Positions 22,850-31,803 are shown, numbered from the stretch's first letter. The stretch: 32,854 bases of DNA from JACPHD01 sp964526325 (GCA_964526325.1 CAZGKM010000015.1:1-32854), one strand, 5' to 3'. Made by a program: numbers and translations. Notes: generated by a model from the sequence alone, not told the origin.

Positions 22850-23653
22850 TTAATTTATTATATTAATATATTTAGTTATGGCATTAATTTTTACCGCTTT
22901 GGCTGTTTTAGGGTCAATTTGCAAAAAAACAGCGTTAAAAATTGAACGTCCGCTTTCCGGAATTATATGCGGATTTTTAATCTGGGTTAAAAAAGTTTTA
23001 ATGATGCCTTCTTTATCCACGCCGATAACGCCATCGGCTAATCCGGTCATGCCCACATCGGTTATTAACGCAGTGCCTAGCTCTGAAATCTGCGTATCAG
23101 CCGTCATAACATGAGTGTGGGTCCCTAGGATAGCGCTGACTCGGCCGTTAAGATAATGGAATAAAGCTATTTTTTCCGAAGTAGCTTCGGCGTGTATATC
23201 AACTATTATAGCAGATAGGTTATTATTGGCAAGATTAGATAAAATTTCATCAACCTGATGAAAAGGATTATCATGTTCCATGGGCATAAAAACCTGACCG
23301 ACTAAATTAATCAATAATATTTTATAGCCGTTTTTTAGTTCGATAACGGTAAAGCCTTTACCAGGAGAATTTTTAGAATAATTTGCCGGCCTAAGCAGCG
23401 GCAAGTCGCTGTCATATACTTTAAGCGAGCCGGTATTGCCGAAACAGTGATCGCCGCCGGTAAAAGCATCGACGCCGGCCGCGAGCATTTCTTTTATCGT
23501 GGGCTCGGAAACGCCGTTGCCATGAGCTAAATTATCCGCGTTAACTATAACCAGATCTGGTTTTAGTTCTTTTTTTAATTCAGACAAAAGCTTCTCGACC
23601 GCCCGGCGGCCGATTTTACCGTTAACTTCGCCGATGAAGAGGATAGAAAGCAT
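22850..23653 (-). CDS. ymdB: YmdB-like metallophosphoesterase with unusual metal ligands
   Basis: 267 residues, the length of the YmdB/TIGR00282 family (2',3'-cyclic nucleotide phosphodiesterase in Bacillus subtilis, which affects biofilm genes and is encoded next to rny). The fold motifs align: LFIGEVNG (Glu9 where family members have Asp), NADN (Asp40-Asn41 instead of Glu-Asn), GGDHCFG (Asp68-His69 instead of Asn-His), DIHAEATSEK (His154) and GTHTHVMTAD (His179, His181). The three histidines are kept, while three ligands are changed to other acidic residues. It sits directly downstream of rny, the usual order, separated by a 106-nt repeat region. Confidence 0.88.
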   Translation of the reverse strand: MLSILFIGEVNGKIGRRAVEKLLSELKKELKPDLVIVNADNLAHGNGVSEPTIKEMLAAGVDAFTGGDHCFGNTGSLKVYDSDLPLLRPANYSKNSPGKGFTVIELKNGYKILLINLVGQVFMPMEHDNPFHQVDEILSNLANNNLSAIIVDIHAEATSEKIALFHYLNGRVSAILGTHTHVMTADTQISELGTALITDVGMTGLADGVIGVDKEGIIKTFLTQIKNPHIIPESGRSIFNAVFLQIDPKTAKAVKINAITKYINIIN

Positions 23654-23656
23654 ATA

Positions 23657-23758
23657 AATAGTTAAAAGTTAAAAAGTTATAAAGTAGAAAGTTATAAAAT
23701 TAATAGAATTTGAAGTAGGCCGGTATTTTACTTTAAATTTTAAACTTTCAACTTTTAA
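23657..23758. repeat. AT-rich inverted repeat between rny and ymdB
   Basis: AGTTAAAAGTTAAAAAGTT with AAGTAGAAAGTT near 23661-23692 is mirrored by AACTTTCAACTTTTAACT near 23742-23758. Such AGTTAAAAGTT repeats act as a stem in the intercistronic RNA. Confidence 0.5.
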
Positions 23759-23759
23759 C

Positions 23760-25432
23760 TTACCTGGCATACTCTGTCACGCGCATTTCTCTAATGACAT
23801 TAACTTTTATTTCGCCCGGATATTTTAATTCTTGTTCAATTTTTTGGGCAATTTCTTTAGCTAAATTAATCGCCGCTAAATCGTCGATTTTATCCGGCGT
23901 AACGAAAATTCTGACTTCGCGTCCGGCCTGGATAGCATAAGCTTTTTCAATGCCTTCAAACGAAGTGGCTATTTTTTCAAGCTCTTCAAGACGCTGAATG
24001 TATTGGTCAAAAGTATCCCTGCGAGCGCCAGGCCTTGCCGCGGAAATAGCGTCNNNNNNNNNNNNNNNNNNNNNNNNNNNNNNNNNNNNNNNNNNNNNNN
24101 NNNNNNNNNNNNNNNNNNNNNNNNNNNNNNNNNNNNNNNNNNNNNNNNNNNNNTGTATTGGTCAAAAGTATCCCTGCGAGCGCCAGGCCTTGCCGCGGAA
24201 ATAGCGTCAGCCACTTTAACGATAACGGAAATTAAACCATCGGGGCGGTCCTCATGATGAGTTAAAATTGGCGCGATTATATCCGGAGTTAAATTAAATT
24301 TCTTGCCGATATTGGCGCCGATCTCCGGATGCGTGCCCTGGACTTCGTGGTCAACCGCCTTACCGATATCATGAAGCAAGCCGCCCTTTTTAGCCAAAGT
24401 AACGTCAGCGCCTAATTCTTCGGCGAGTAACGCTGATAAATGAGAGACTTCCACCGAATGGCGCAAAGCGTTTTGGCCGTAGCTTGAGCGGTATTTTAAC
24501 CGGCCGATAATTTGCACCAGTTTCGGGTCAAAACCGGTAACGCCGACTTCGTACATAGCCTCTTCGCCCGCCTTTTTTATGTCTAAAGCCAATTCTTCTT
24601 TGGCTTGCTTAATAGCGTCTTCAATTTTTGTCGGATGGATGCGGCCGTCTTTAATTAAATGGTCCAAAGTTCTTTTGGCGATATGGCGCCTGATTGGCGA
24701 AAAACCGGAAATAGTTATGGCGTTAGGCGTATCGTCAACGATAATTTCCACTCCGGTCAATTGCTCAATTACTTTTATATTCCGGCCTTCGCGGCCGATA
24801 ATCCGGCCTTTCATTTCGTCGTTAGGCAAATCAACCGTGGTGGTAGTTATTTCCGTGGCGTAAGTTGAAGCCAGCCGCTGGATAGCGCCGGCCATTAGGT
24901 CGCGCGCTTTATCGTCTAGAGCATCCGATGATTCTTTTTCCAGCTTATTTATTCTAATAACCAGGTCGTTTTTAATGTCGCTTTCAATGTTTTTAAATAA
25001 AACTTGCTTGGCCTCTTCTTTAGATAAGCCGGCGATTTTTTCCAACTTAGCCAACTGCTCTTCTTTAATTTGCTTTATTTTTTCTTTAACCTCTTCAACC
25101 TTATTAACTCTGTCATAAAGCTGCTGCTGCTTGTCTTGAAGTTCCAATAATTTCTGCGAAAACACGGTTTCGCGTTTTTCCAGCCTGGATTGCAAGCCGT
25201 TTATCTCCCGGCGCCTTAACTCGTCTTCCTTTTTCGCTTCATCAATAATTTTTAAAGCCTTTTCCTGAGCTTCGAGTAGCAGTTCTTTTTGCTTGGCCTT
25301 TGTTTCATTCAAAATTTTTTCCGCGCGCGCTTCAGCGCTTGATACTTGAGCTAAACCGCGGCTTTTTCTTACAAAATAGCCAATAAAAAAACCGCCGGTC
25401 AATGCTAGAATTCCAATAATTAAGTAATACAT
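23760..25432 (-). CDS. rny: Ribonuclease Y (gene interrupted by an assembly gap)
   Basis: RNase Y is the membrane-anchored endonuclease that starts mRNA decay. One helix (about 2-22), a coiled coil (about 30-170), the KH motif KGRIIGREGRNIKVIEQ (about 208-224) and the HD motif LLHDIGKAVDHE (about 352-363) are present. Read literally, the frame breaks at the N gap (24054-24153). Dropping 100 N plus one duplicated 55-bp copy (155 bp) gives 1518 nt, exactly 505 codons plus stop, and joins the C-terminus EIKVNVIREMRVTEYAR, typical of RNase Y. The start at 25432 (MYYLIIGILALTGGFF) fits the family; a frame from a GTG at 25543 reads through a long hairpin and is unlikely. ymdB follows. Confidence 0.93.
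24054..24153. other. 100-N assembly gap with identical 55-bp flanks, inside rny
   Basis: 23999-24053 and 24154-24208 are identical 55-mers. Removing the Ns and one copy restores the rny frame, so the gap is almost certainly an unmerged contig overlap. Confidence 0.93.
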
Positions 25433-25460
25433 AAAATGGCATTCCAGCGTCGGAGGTTTA

Positions 25461-25639
25461 TGAGATGATTGCAGAATTACTTTTGCTAAAAATTTGTTCT
25501 TTTCTCTCAATGCTTCGTCAAGCTGGCGCGAAATGGTTTCCACCGTAGCTACTGCTACGGCTCAATCATTTCGCTTGCTTTCCTCGCCTTGAGTGAAAAG
25601 ACCTAAATTTCGCTTAAAAGTAATTCTACAACCATCTCA
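25461..25639 (-). promoter_or_regulatory. 179-nt near-palindromic hairpin in the rny leader
   Basis: The outer 24 bases (25461-25484 and 25616-25639) pair with 22 Watson-Crick pairs, and the two remaining positions are G-U on the minus strand. Inner stems continue: CTTTTC-A-CTCAA / TTGAG-A-GAAAAG, GCGAAATG / CATTTCGC and a terminal CCGTAGC-TACT-GCTACGG (25543-25560). The rod ends 28 nt upstream of the rny ATG. It could be an RNase Y autoregulation site or a MITE-like element. Confidence 0.6.
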
Positions 25640-26022
25640 ATTTTTACAAATAAAACAAGACCAAACGTTTATTTTAGCTTGGGCAAAATATTGAGAACGC
25701 AATTTGATATTTTAGAGAAAAAGTTACGTGTCACAAAATTGATTGCTAATCTAAAGTAAAATTTAATCCTGCCTGAATTATCAGTAAACCCCGTTGAATA
25801 TTCGCCAAGCGAATTTCACGGATCGAGCTGTCCGACTGCCGGAAATTATTTTTATTAATTTTACCCCGTCAAATAATTTTACTTTGGGTAAAATTAGCGC
25901 AGTGCGCTATTTGACCGGGTGAACATTTTTTAGCTTAACATAAGACGAATAATTTGGCAAGGATTTGGCAAATATAAATAATTTAAAACAATTTAATAAA
26001 TAATAAAAATTTATCGAAAAAA
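25640..26022. other. Gene-free spacer with two palindromes between the A24 gene and rny
   Basis: No supported gene. CCGT...ATTCGC-CAA-GCGAAT...ACGG occupies 25791-25821. The larger element at 25863-25920 has outer arms ACCCCGTCAAAT / ATTTGACCGGGT (one mismatch) and two inner hairpins, AATTTTAC/GTAAAATT and AGCGC-AGT-GCGCT. TTGCCAAAT is repeated near 25953 and 25966 (minus strand). A minus-strand promoter for rny is expected here but I see no convincing one. Confidence 0.5.
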
Positions 26023-27189
26023 TTACTTAAAATAATTGAGCAACAAAACTAAAATAGATCCTTTTAATAAAATTGTCACGATAACACCCAGTAAAATCCA
26101 AATCGCAAAAGGAAATTTTTTATATATTTCTATTTCATTTAAATTATTTTCCGCGCACCATCTCCTGACCTGTTCAATCTGTTCTGATGACATACCGCCT
26201 CCGGTTATCATTCCTATTTTAGGCATAACTTTTTCATCTACCCCTAAAATCATAGATGTTTTCAATTCATTTATATTTATTTTTTGTCTAGTAGTAATTT
26301 TTAAATAATTTCCCACGATAAATCTTATAGACATAAAAATTACCATAAACCAAACAGTTGTCTTTAATGAAACAAATAGATTGGCTAAAAACGGTTTTGT
26401 GCCGATAGTAATACAATCAATTGCTGCTAATACTATAAATAGCAAAATAAATACAATATAAATCTTTTTATTTTTAAAATATTTCATTAATATATAATTG
26501 GCAGCTATAAAAATTAAAAACGTAAAAATACTATTTTTCAAAAATGACGGCAAATAAGGGTTTGCTAAAGAAAGAAGCCGGTTTATAACAATAAATACCA
26601 ATACTAAACTTAAAATAGATCTTATGAAAATACCATTTTTTTTAGAATCTATTTTTACCGCTTGTTTCCATGAAATATTATTGCTAAAGTTAATATTTGT
26701 TATTTTTTTTATATTAAAATAAATTGCTTTAATTAAAATAAAAATGAAAATAGGCATAAAAATATTAGTCAGCAAAGAAAAGGATGGAAAAAGCGGCAAA
26801 TACGACTTCCAATAGTATTTTAATGGCAATAAAAATGAAAACAAAAAAAATAATTTAGCATCTCCGGCGGCTAATAAGCCGTATCTCCAGAGAAAAAAGC
26901 TTACCAACAAAGATAATAAAGTATTTAATAATATTTTCCCGGAATATTCTAAGGGATTTTTTAGCGGTGTTATAAAGTCTTTAGCATACTCCAGAAAGGG
27001 GTGATGATTGTTTATTAATAAATTTACAAATTCCGACCATAAAAATAAAATAAGCAAAGTCGTGGCTCCATAAATAAAGCCTATGACAATCCATTTATTT
27101 TTTATTTTATTGCAATGAAAATCTTCCCAAGAGGTTATAACTCCCAATATTATAATAATCGGCAAAAGTAGATAATCAGTAAACTCCAT
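26023..27189 (-). CDS. A24-type prepilin-peptidase-like multi-pass membrane protein
   Basis: 388 residues with about nine hydrophobic helices. The two catalytic aspartates of A24 peptidases are recognisable: Asp23 in SWEDFHCNKIKNKW and Asp110 in GLLAAGDAKLFF, the latter matching the GxGDxK signature as AAGDAK. Such enzymes cleave leader peptides of type IV prepilins or archaeal preflagellins at the inner face of the membrane. The N-terminal methylase region of bacterial PilD is absent, so it resembles the short core form extended by an unrelated C-terminal part: more helices, a soluble segment (about 300-355, with IGMITGGGMSSEQIEQVRRW) and a final helix. It is the last gene of the radical-SAM operon, 4 nt after the preceding stop. 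Confidence 0.8.
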   Translation of the reverse strand: MEFTDYLLLPIIIILGVITSWEDFHCNKIKNKWIVIGFIYGATTLLILFLWSEFVNLLINNHHPFLEYAKDFITPLKNPLEYSGKILLNTLLSLLVSFFLWRYGLLAAGDAKLFFLFSFLLPLKYYWKSYLPLFPSFSLLTNIFMPIFIFILIKAIYFNIKKITNINFSNNISWKQAVKIDSKKNGIFIRSILSLVLVFIVINRLLSLANPYLPSFLKNSIFTFLIFIAANYILMKYFKNKKIYIVFILLFIVLAAIDCITIGTKPFLANLFVSLKTTVWFMVIFMSIRFIVGNYLKITTRQKININELKTSMILGVDEKVMPKIGMITGGGMSSEQIEQVRRWCAENNLNEIEIYKKFPFAIWILLGVIVTILLKGSILVLLLNYFK

Positions 27190-27193
27190 ATAT

Positions 27194-28114
27194 TTATTTT
27201 AATGACTTTATGGGATTATGTTTATTTTTTTTATTTAGAACAACTCTATATTTATTTTTAATCGGCTTAAATTCTTCGTCGCCGATACTTTTTAGATATT
27301 GTTTGGGTATCCCGAGACAATGCTTTTTATATAAACAAGAACTGCATTTTAATATAAAGGTTGTCTCATCTTCCGGTAAAGTCCGCCAAGTATTCGGCCA
27401 AATATTTTCAGGCAAAACACAAAGAGGAAAATGGTAAAATCTAATATTATTAATTTTTTTATCAAAATAAATTTTTTTCAAATAAGGAAAAACTTGTTTG
27501 TATGTAACTTTCAACAGCTTAAAATTCTCTAAAGCCATAGCTTCTATTTCCCAAAAAATTAATATTACCCTATCTATTGTCGGAAAATCATTATAAATAA
27601 AATCCAAGAATTTATTTATATTTTTATATGTTAAACTATTAATAACATGCCTTACTCCAACTATTTGGCCGTTTTTTTTGTATTTTAATAAATGTTTCAA
27701 CCCCTCTCTTGATTGTTTAAAACTCCCATTGCTTCTAGCAATAGCATCATGAATTATATTGTTATGCCCGCACAAAGAGATATCAATCTCAAAATTATTG
27801 TTTATCTCTATCACCTTTTTAGTAAAATCGCGATAATAAAATCTGCGGCCATTACTTAAAAGCAAAACTCTAGTTTTCGGAAAATTAACCTTTAAATATT
27901 TTAAAATTTCTAAAAACTGCGGGTGAAGCGTCGGTTCTCCTCCCGATAAATAAATCGTATCTGAAGAATTTATTTCATATCGATATTTATCAAATCTGCC
28001 AATAATAGATTGATAATCATAATTAAAACTGCCGTCACGGGCAGGCCACGGTTTTTTTGGATTTGTGCACATTAAACATCTATTATTACATTTGTTCCAA
28101 ACGCATATATCCAT
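27194..28114 (-). CDS. Radical SAM protein with twitch/SPASM-like cysteine tail (module 1)
   Basis: 306 residues. The radical SAM motif CNNRCLMC supplies Cys9, Cys13 and Cys16 for the 4Fe-4S cluster that cleaves S-adenosylmethionine. SGGEPTLHP (about 57-65) is the SAM-binding GGEP motif, followed by LLLSNGR and LCGHNNIIHDA. The C-terminal region has FPLC and CSSCLYKKHCLG, a four-cysteine set likely binding an auxiliary cluster. A basic tail follows. It is packed between the next radical SAM gene (1 nt) and the A24 gene (4 nt). Such proteins modify peptides or other molecules; the substrate is unknown. Confidence 0.9.
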   Translation of the reverse strand: MDICVWNKCNNRCLMCTNPKKPWPARDGSFNYDYQSIIGRFDKYRYEINSSDTIYLSGGEPTLHPQFLEILKYLKVNFPKTRVLLLSNGRRFYYRDFTKKVIEINNNFEIDISLCGHNNIIHDAIARSNGSFKQSREGLKHLLKYKKNGQIVGVRHVINSLTYKNINKFLDFIYNDFPTIDRVILIFWEIEAMALENFKLLKVTYKQVFPYLKKIYFDKKINNIRFYHFPLCVLPENIWPNTWRTLPEDETTFILKCSSCLYKKHCLGIPKQYLKSIGDEEFKPIKNKYRVVLNKKNKHNPIKSLK

Positions 28115-28115
28115 A

Positions 28116-29036
28116 TTATTTTATGGGTTTTAATTCGGTATCACCATAATTTTTTAAATACTCAACCCAAATACCTTCACATTTATCAAATAAGCTGCAC
28201 TGGCGGCATTTTTCCGTTTTATGCCTGCCTGCTATCGATCTATTGCTCTCAACGCTAAAATTAACAAAATCCTGAGCTATATGTTCAGTTTGAAAAGTTT
28301 TAACTTCTTTCAATTCACTAACTTGATTTAAATAGTCTTGAAAATAGCAAAGCGGCACGTATCTTATATCCCAATGTTGCGCTTTATCTTTCCCAATATC
28401 TAAACATTTTCTAACATAAGGCGCTATTTTAGAAATTTTCGGCATTATTTTATAAAAATTATTTTTTGCTCCTCCGCAATTCGGATCAACAAAAATAAAT
28501 TCACAATTTTTTAATCCCAGCCCGCTTATAAATTTACCTATTTGCGGCAATTTTTTATAATTTTGTTTTACTATTGTAGTATTTGACCCAATATTGGCAA
28601 AACCTAATTTTTTAAAATTTTTAATTCCTTTCATTAACTGAGCAAAGCTTCCTGGAGCCAAAGTCAAGCTGTCATGCAATTTATTGTTATGGCCATGGAT
28701 AGAAAAAATAATATTGGTCAGACCGGCTTCAATATATTGTTTAGCTATATTATAATAAGAAAAAATTCTGCCGTTAGTTGCCATAGCAATAGTGTCGAAT
28801 TTTAAACTTTTAGCATATTTTATCAATTCCAAACCATCATTTCTTATAGTTATCTCTCCGCCTATAAACTCTAAATATGTAGCGCCTCTTTCCTTCGACG
28901 CTTTTATTTCTTTGAAAATAGTTTCTGTGTCGCTATTTTTCATGTTTCTTTTTTTTGAATTTACACAAAAAATACATTGATTATTACATTGATAACCTGC
29001 AAAAATAACTGTTTTTTTTATTTTAGTCGAATTCAT
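28116..29036 (-). CDS. Radical SAM protein with twitch/SPASM-like cysteine tail (module 2)
   Basis: 306 residues. The cluster motif CNNQCIFC gives Cys17, Cys21 and Cys24. The glycine motif reads FIGGEITIRN (GGEI rather than GGEP). FSIHGHNNKLHDSL, APGSF and IVKQNYKKLP are shared with the neighbouring modules. VPLC and CRQCSLFDKCEG form the C-terminal four-cysteine set, ending in YGDTELKPIK. The stop is 1 nt from the next gene and the start is 3 nt from the preceding stop, so it is inside one operon. Highly similar in layout to modules 1, 3 and 4, which suggests gene duplication. Confidence 0.9.
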   Translation of the reverse strand: MNSTKIKKTVIFAGYQCNNQCIFCVNSKKRNMKNSDTETIFKEIKASKERGATYLEFIGGEITIRNDGLELIKYAKSLKFDTIAMATNGRIFSYYNIAKQYIEAGLTNIIFSIHGHNNKLHDSLTLAPGSFAQLMKGIKNFKKLGFANIGSNTTIVKQNYKKLPQIGKFISGLGLKNCEFIFVDPNCGGAKNNFYKIMPKISKIAPYVRKCLDIGKDKAQHWDIRYVPLCYFQDYLNQVSELKEVKTFQTEHIAQDFVNFSVESNRSIAGRHKTEKCRQCSLFDKCEGIWVEYLKNYGDTELKPIK

Positions 29037-29039
29037 TTA

Positions 29040-29909
29040 TTATAATTTAAATTCGCCAGATCCATATAATTTTGTATATGTTAAAGGTATTCCTGCGCAC
29101 TTCTTGACATACGAACATTTTTCGCAAAGCGCAATCCTTCGTTTATCAGGATTTTCTTCTAGACAAGGAAATGCCAAATTTCTATATTCCTTACTAAAAA
29201 CACAAGCGGGATATTCAACGAAAAAAAACTTAACTTTATTTTCATATTTTTTATATATCTCAATCAATTCCGGCACAACATCCCTTAATTTTGCAACCAC
29301 CTTTTTTGAATTAACGATTGATTTATTTATTGGCATAATGTGGCCGACATTCATTTCTCTTATCCCTAATTTATAATAAAAGTCAACTATTTTTTCTAAA
29401 TATTTATAATTTTTTTGGGTTACCATTATATTCAAAAGCATGCTAAAATCTTTATCGGCATATTTTAAAATATTTTTTATTCCTGCTAAAGTTTGGTTAA
29501 AACTACCCGGAACTTTCGTATGCCAATCATGCATGGACGACGTTATGCCCATCACCGTTACGCCTATCTGATTAAGGCCTGAACCAAGAACCGACTTAGC
29601 ATACGGCGCATAAGAAAACATTCTGCCGTTGCTTGTTAAGCCTATAGTTTTAAAACCGATTACTTTTGCCAAATTAATAATCTTTGTTATATCCTTCCTT
29701 AACGTAGGCTCTCTGCCCATAATATTTAAAAAATCATACTTTTTTCTTATTAATTTAAGTTCCGAATTTATTTGATCTAGGTCTTTAAATAAAAATTTCC
29801 GATCTTTTTCAAAACAAAAAATACAATTGTTATTGCATTTGTCTCCGGCGTATAAAAACGGACTTTCTCCGACATGATAATACTGCTGATTGCCAAAATT
29901 TCTAATCAT
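29040..29909 (-). CDS. Radical SAM protein with altered GGEP motif (module 3)
   Basis: 289 residues. An extra N-terminal stretch of about 20 residues precedes CNNNCIFC (Cys25, Cys29, Cys32). The SAM-ribose motif is changed: IMGREPTLRKD, with Gly-Arg-Glu-Pro in place of Gly-Gly-Glu-Pro. The rest follows the set: GLTSNGRMFSYA, VMGITSSMHDW in place of the GHNNxxHD region, PGSFNQTLAGIKN, YPACVF and CEKCSYVKKCAG. It overlaps the upstream tandem gene by 8 nt. The altered motif may mean a changed reaction or a helper role, but all cluster cysteines are kept. Confidence 0.88.
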   Translation of the reverse strand: MIRNFGNQQYYHVGESPFLYAGDKCNNNCIFCFEKDRKFLFKDLDQINSELKLIRKKYDFLNIMGREPTLRKDITKIINLAKVIGFKTIGLTSNGRMFSYAPYAKSVLGSGLNQIGVTVMGITSSMHDWHTKVPGSFNQTLAGIKNILKYADKDFSMLLNIMVTQKNYKYLEKIVDFYYKLGIREMNVGHIMPINKSIVNSKKVVAKLRDVVPELIEIYKKYENKVKFFFVEYPACVFSKEYRNLAFPCLEENPDKRRIALCEKCSYVKKCAGIPLTYTKLYGSGEFKL

Positions 29910-31803
29910 ATAAATGATGCATTGATATTAATTTCTTAATTTCGGAATCTTTTTTGATATTATAATAAGGCCGCGCTATTCCTGGACAGACATAATAATG
30001 CTTACATTTTTCACAAATATTCGGCTTAATTTTATATTTATCCTCATAAATAATTCTTCCTTTTTTTATTTTCTTAAAAATGCGTGTCGGCTTTTCATCA
30101 GAACATTTTTGGTGGATATCTTCATACTTTACTTTTGGCGAAATAAAAAGTACGTTTCTCATCTTAAAAAAAGCTGGATTAAAAATGCAAAGGGGTAAAT
30201 CAAAAATATGAATTTTTTCAAACAGAGAAAAAACCCCTTGCATTTTTTCCATGCAAGCTTTTAATTCAAGCAAACCTAAATGCAGACCCTTATACGATTC
30301 AATTCCTATTCCGTCAGGCAATAATTCAAGCAAATGCCATTCTCTCACTTTTAAATCGTTGAAATATTTCCCAATCTCTTGCAAATATTTATAATTAATC
30401 CTTGAGACAACCGTATTTACAACGGTTTTTACCTCTGGATATTTAATAATATTTTTTAACCCTGTTATAGTTTGATCAAAAGATCCTGGCGTTCTGGTTA
30501 CGCCATTATGCAATAGCGAATTATGTCCATAAATTGAAAAAGCAACGTAAGTCAACCCGGCCTTAACTAATTTTTCGGTAATATTATCATATGATAATAA
30601 CCGCCCATTTGTTGTAATGGCAATATGTTTAAACCCGATTTTTTTTGCATATTGAATCAACTTCTCTATATCCGTTCTTATGGTTGGCTCACCGCCTATA
30701 AATTCAATCCTTCGGTAACCATTATTATAGCTATTTTTTATTTTTTTCAATAATTCCTCGGTCGATTGATTAAAATTTCTATTTAGCGATGCTGAACAAA
30801 AAATACAATTATTATTACAGCTAAAACCAACTACAAGCAAAAGAATTTTACCGCTTGCTGGATTAATTTTAGGCCTAAGCTCTCCTAATCCGTATTTTTC
30901 CGCATATGCCTTCCATAAACCGGCGCATTTATCGTTATAAGCGCATTCCGTGCAAGACGTACTCTTTATTTTAGTTTTATTATGATATTCCTTGGTTGCT
31001 AGCTGAAATTGAGTATTCTGATTGGAATCTATAACTCCCAAATTTTCCGGTTGGTCTAAAACTTGTTGGCTGATTAAAAGATGCTCGTATCCTTTAAGAA
31101 AACACAATGGCACCGTACCGCAGGTAGTTGTTAAAAAATTAATTTTATATCTTTCGCACAAAGCTAAAGCTTTTAATAAATAAGGTTCAACGCTTGATAA
31201 TTTCGGATAAATCTTCATATTATCTCGAGCGGCGCCGGCAGGATAGATGAAAGAAAAAGTTATATTTTTTATGTCGGGAAATTTTTTATTTATAAATTCA
31301 ACAAAATCCGGCAAATATTTATAATTATGCACGGCAATAATTGTATAAATTGATAAATTCTTAAAACCGCATTCTATCAGATTAGCGATGCCTTTTAATG
31401 TTTTTTTATAAGTATCTTTTGAGCCGGTTAATTTTTCTGAAATTTCTTTCTTATGAGAATGGAGTGAAACCGAAAATGAAAAATTAAAATTTTCTGTTGT
31501 TTTTATTTTTAAAAAATCTTTGACATTTTTTTTGCATGACAATAAAACCCCGTTAGTTAAAATCTGGACGGTTCTATATTTTAATTTTTTTGCATAATCA
31601 ACTAATTTAACCAAATCTTTTCTGAGAGTTGGTTCTCCGCCATCGAAAAAAAGCTCATCATAACCTTCCTTTCTTTTATTAGATAAAATCTTCAAGGCCT
31701 CTTGACGGTTGATATGTGTTATTGGTTTTTCCTTTCCCAGACGTACGCAAAAAATACAATTCTGATTACATTCATGCAAACTGGCAAAATATAATCTTTT
31801 CAT
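29902..31803 (-). CDS. Tandem radical SAM protein with two complete modules (4a and 4b)
   Basis: 633 residues, about double the neighbours. Module 4a: CNQNCIFC (Cys12, Cys16, Cys19), DGGEPTLRKD (54-63), PLC (Cys234) and CTECAYNDKC (Cys284, Cys287, Cys293). A 25-residue linker leads to module 4b: CNNNCIFC (Cys329, Cys333, Cys336), IGGEPTIRTD (369-378), YGHNSLLHNG, LPLC (Cys539) and CEKCKHYYVCPG (Cys597, Cys600, Cys606). The fusion is a single uninterrupted frame, not a frameshift artefact. It is the first gene of the tight operon running to the A24 gene. In evolution it is probably an in-frame fusion of two neighbouring copies. Confidence 0.9.
   Translation of the reverse strand: MKRLYFASLHECNQNCIFCVRLGKEKPITHINRQEALKILSNKRKEGYDELFFDGGEPTLRKDLVKLVDYAKKLKYRTVQILTNGVLLSCKKNVKDFLKIKTTENFNFSFSVSLHSHKKEISEKLTGSKDTYKKTLKGIANLIECGFKNLSIYTIIAVHNYKYLPDFVEFINKKFPDIKNITFSFIYPAGAARDNMKIYPKLSSVEPYLLKALALCERYKINFLTTTCGTVPLCFLKGYEHLLISQQVLDQPENLGVIDSNQNTQFQLATKEYHNKTKIKSTSCTECAYNDKCAGLWKAYAEKYGLGELRPKINPASGKILLLVVGFSCNNNCIFCSASLNRNFNQSTEELLKKIKNSYNNGYRRIEFIGGEPTIRTDIEKLIQYAKKIGFKHIAITTNGRLLSYDNITEKLVKAGLTYVAFSIYGHNSLLHNGVTRTPGSFDQTITGLKNIIKYPEVKTVVNTVVSRINYKYLQEIGKYFNDLKVREWHLLELLPDGIGIESYKGLHLGLLELKACMEKMQGVFSLFEKIHIFDLPLCIFNPAFFKMRNVLFISPKVKYEDIHQKCSDEKPTRIFKKIKKGRIIYEDKYKIKPNICEKCKHYYVCPGIARPYYNIKKDSEIKKLISMHHLYD

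Noticed and set aside
25433..25543. 37-residue N-terminal extension of RNase Y
   Set aside because: Encoded by the long hairpin; the family starts with the membrane helix at 25432.
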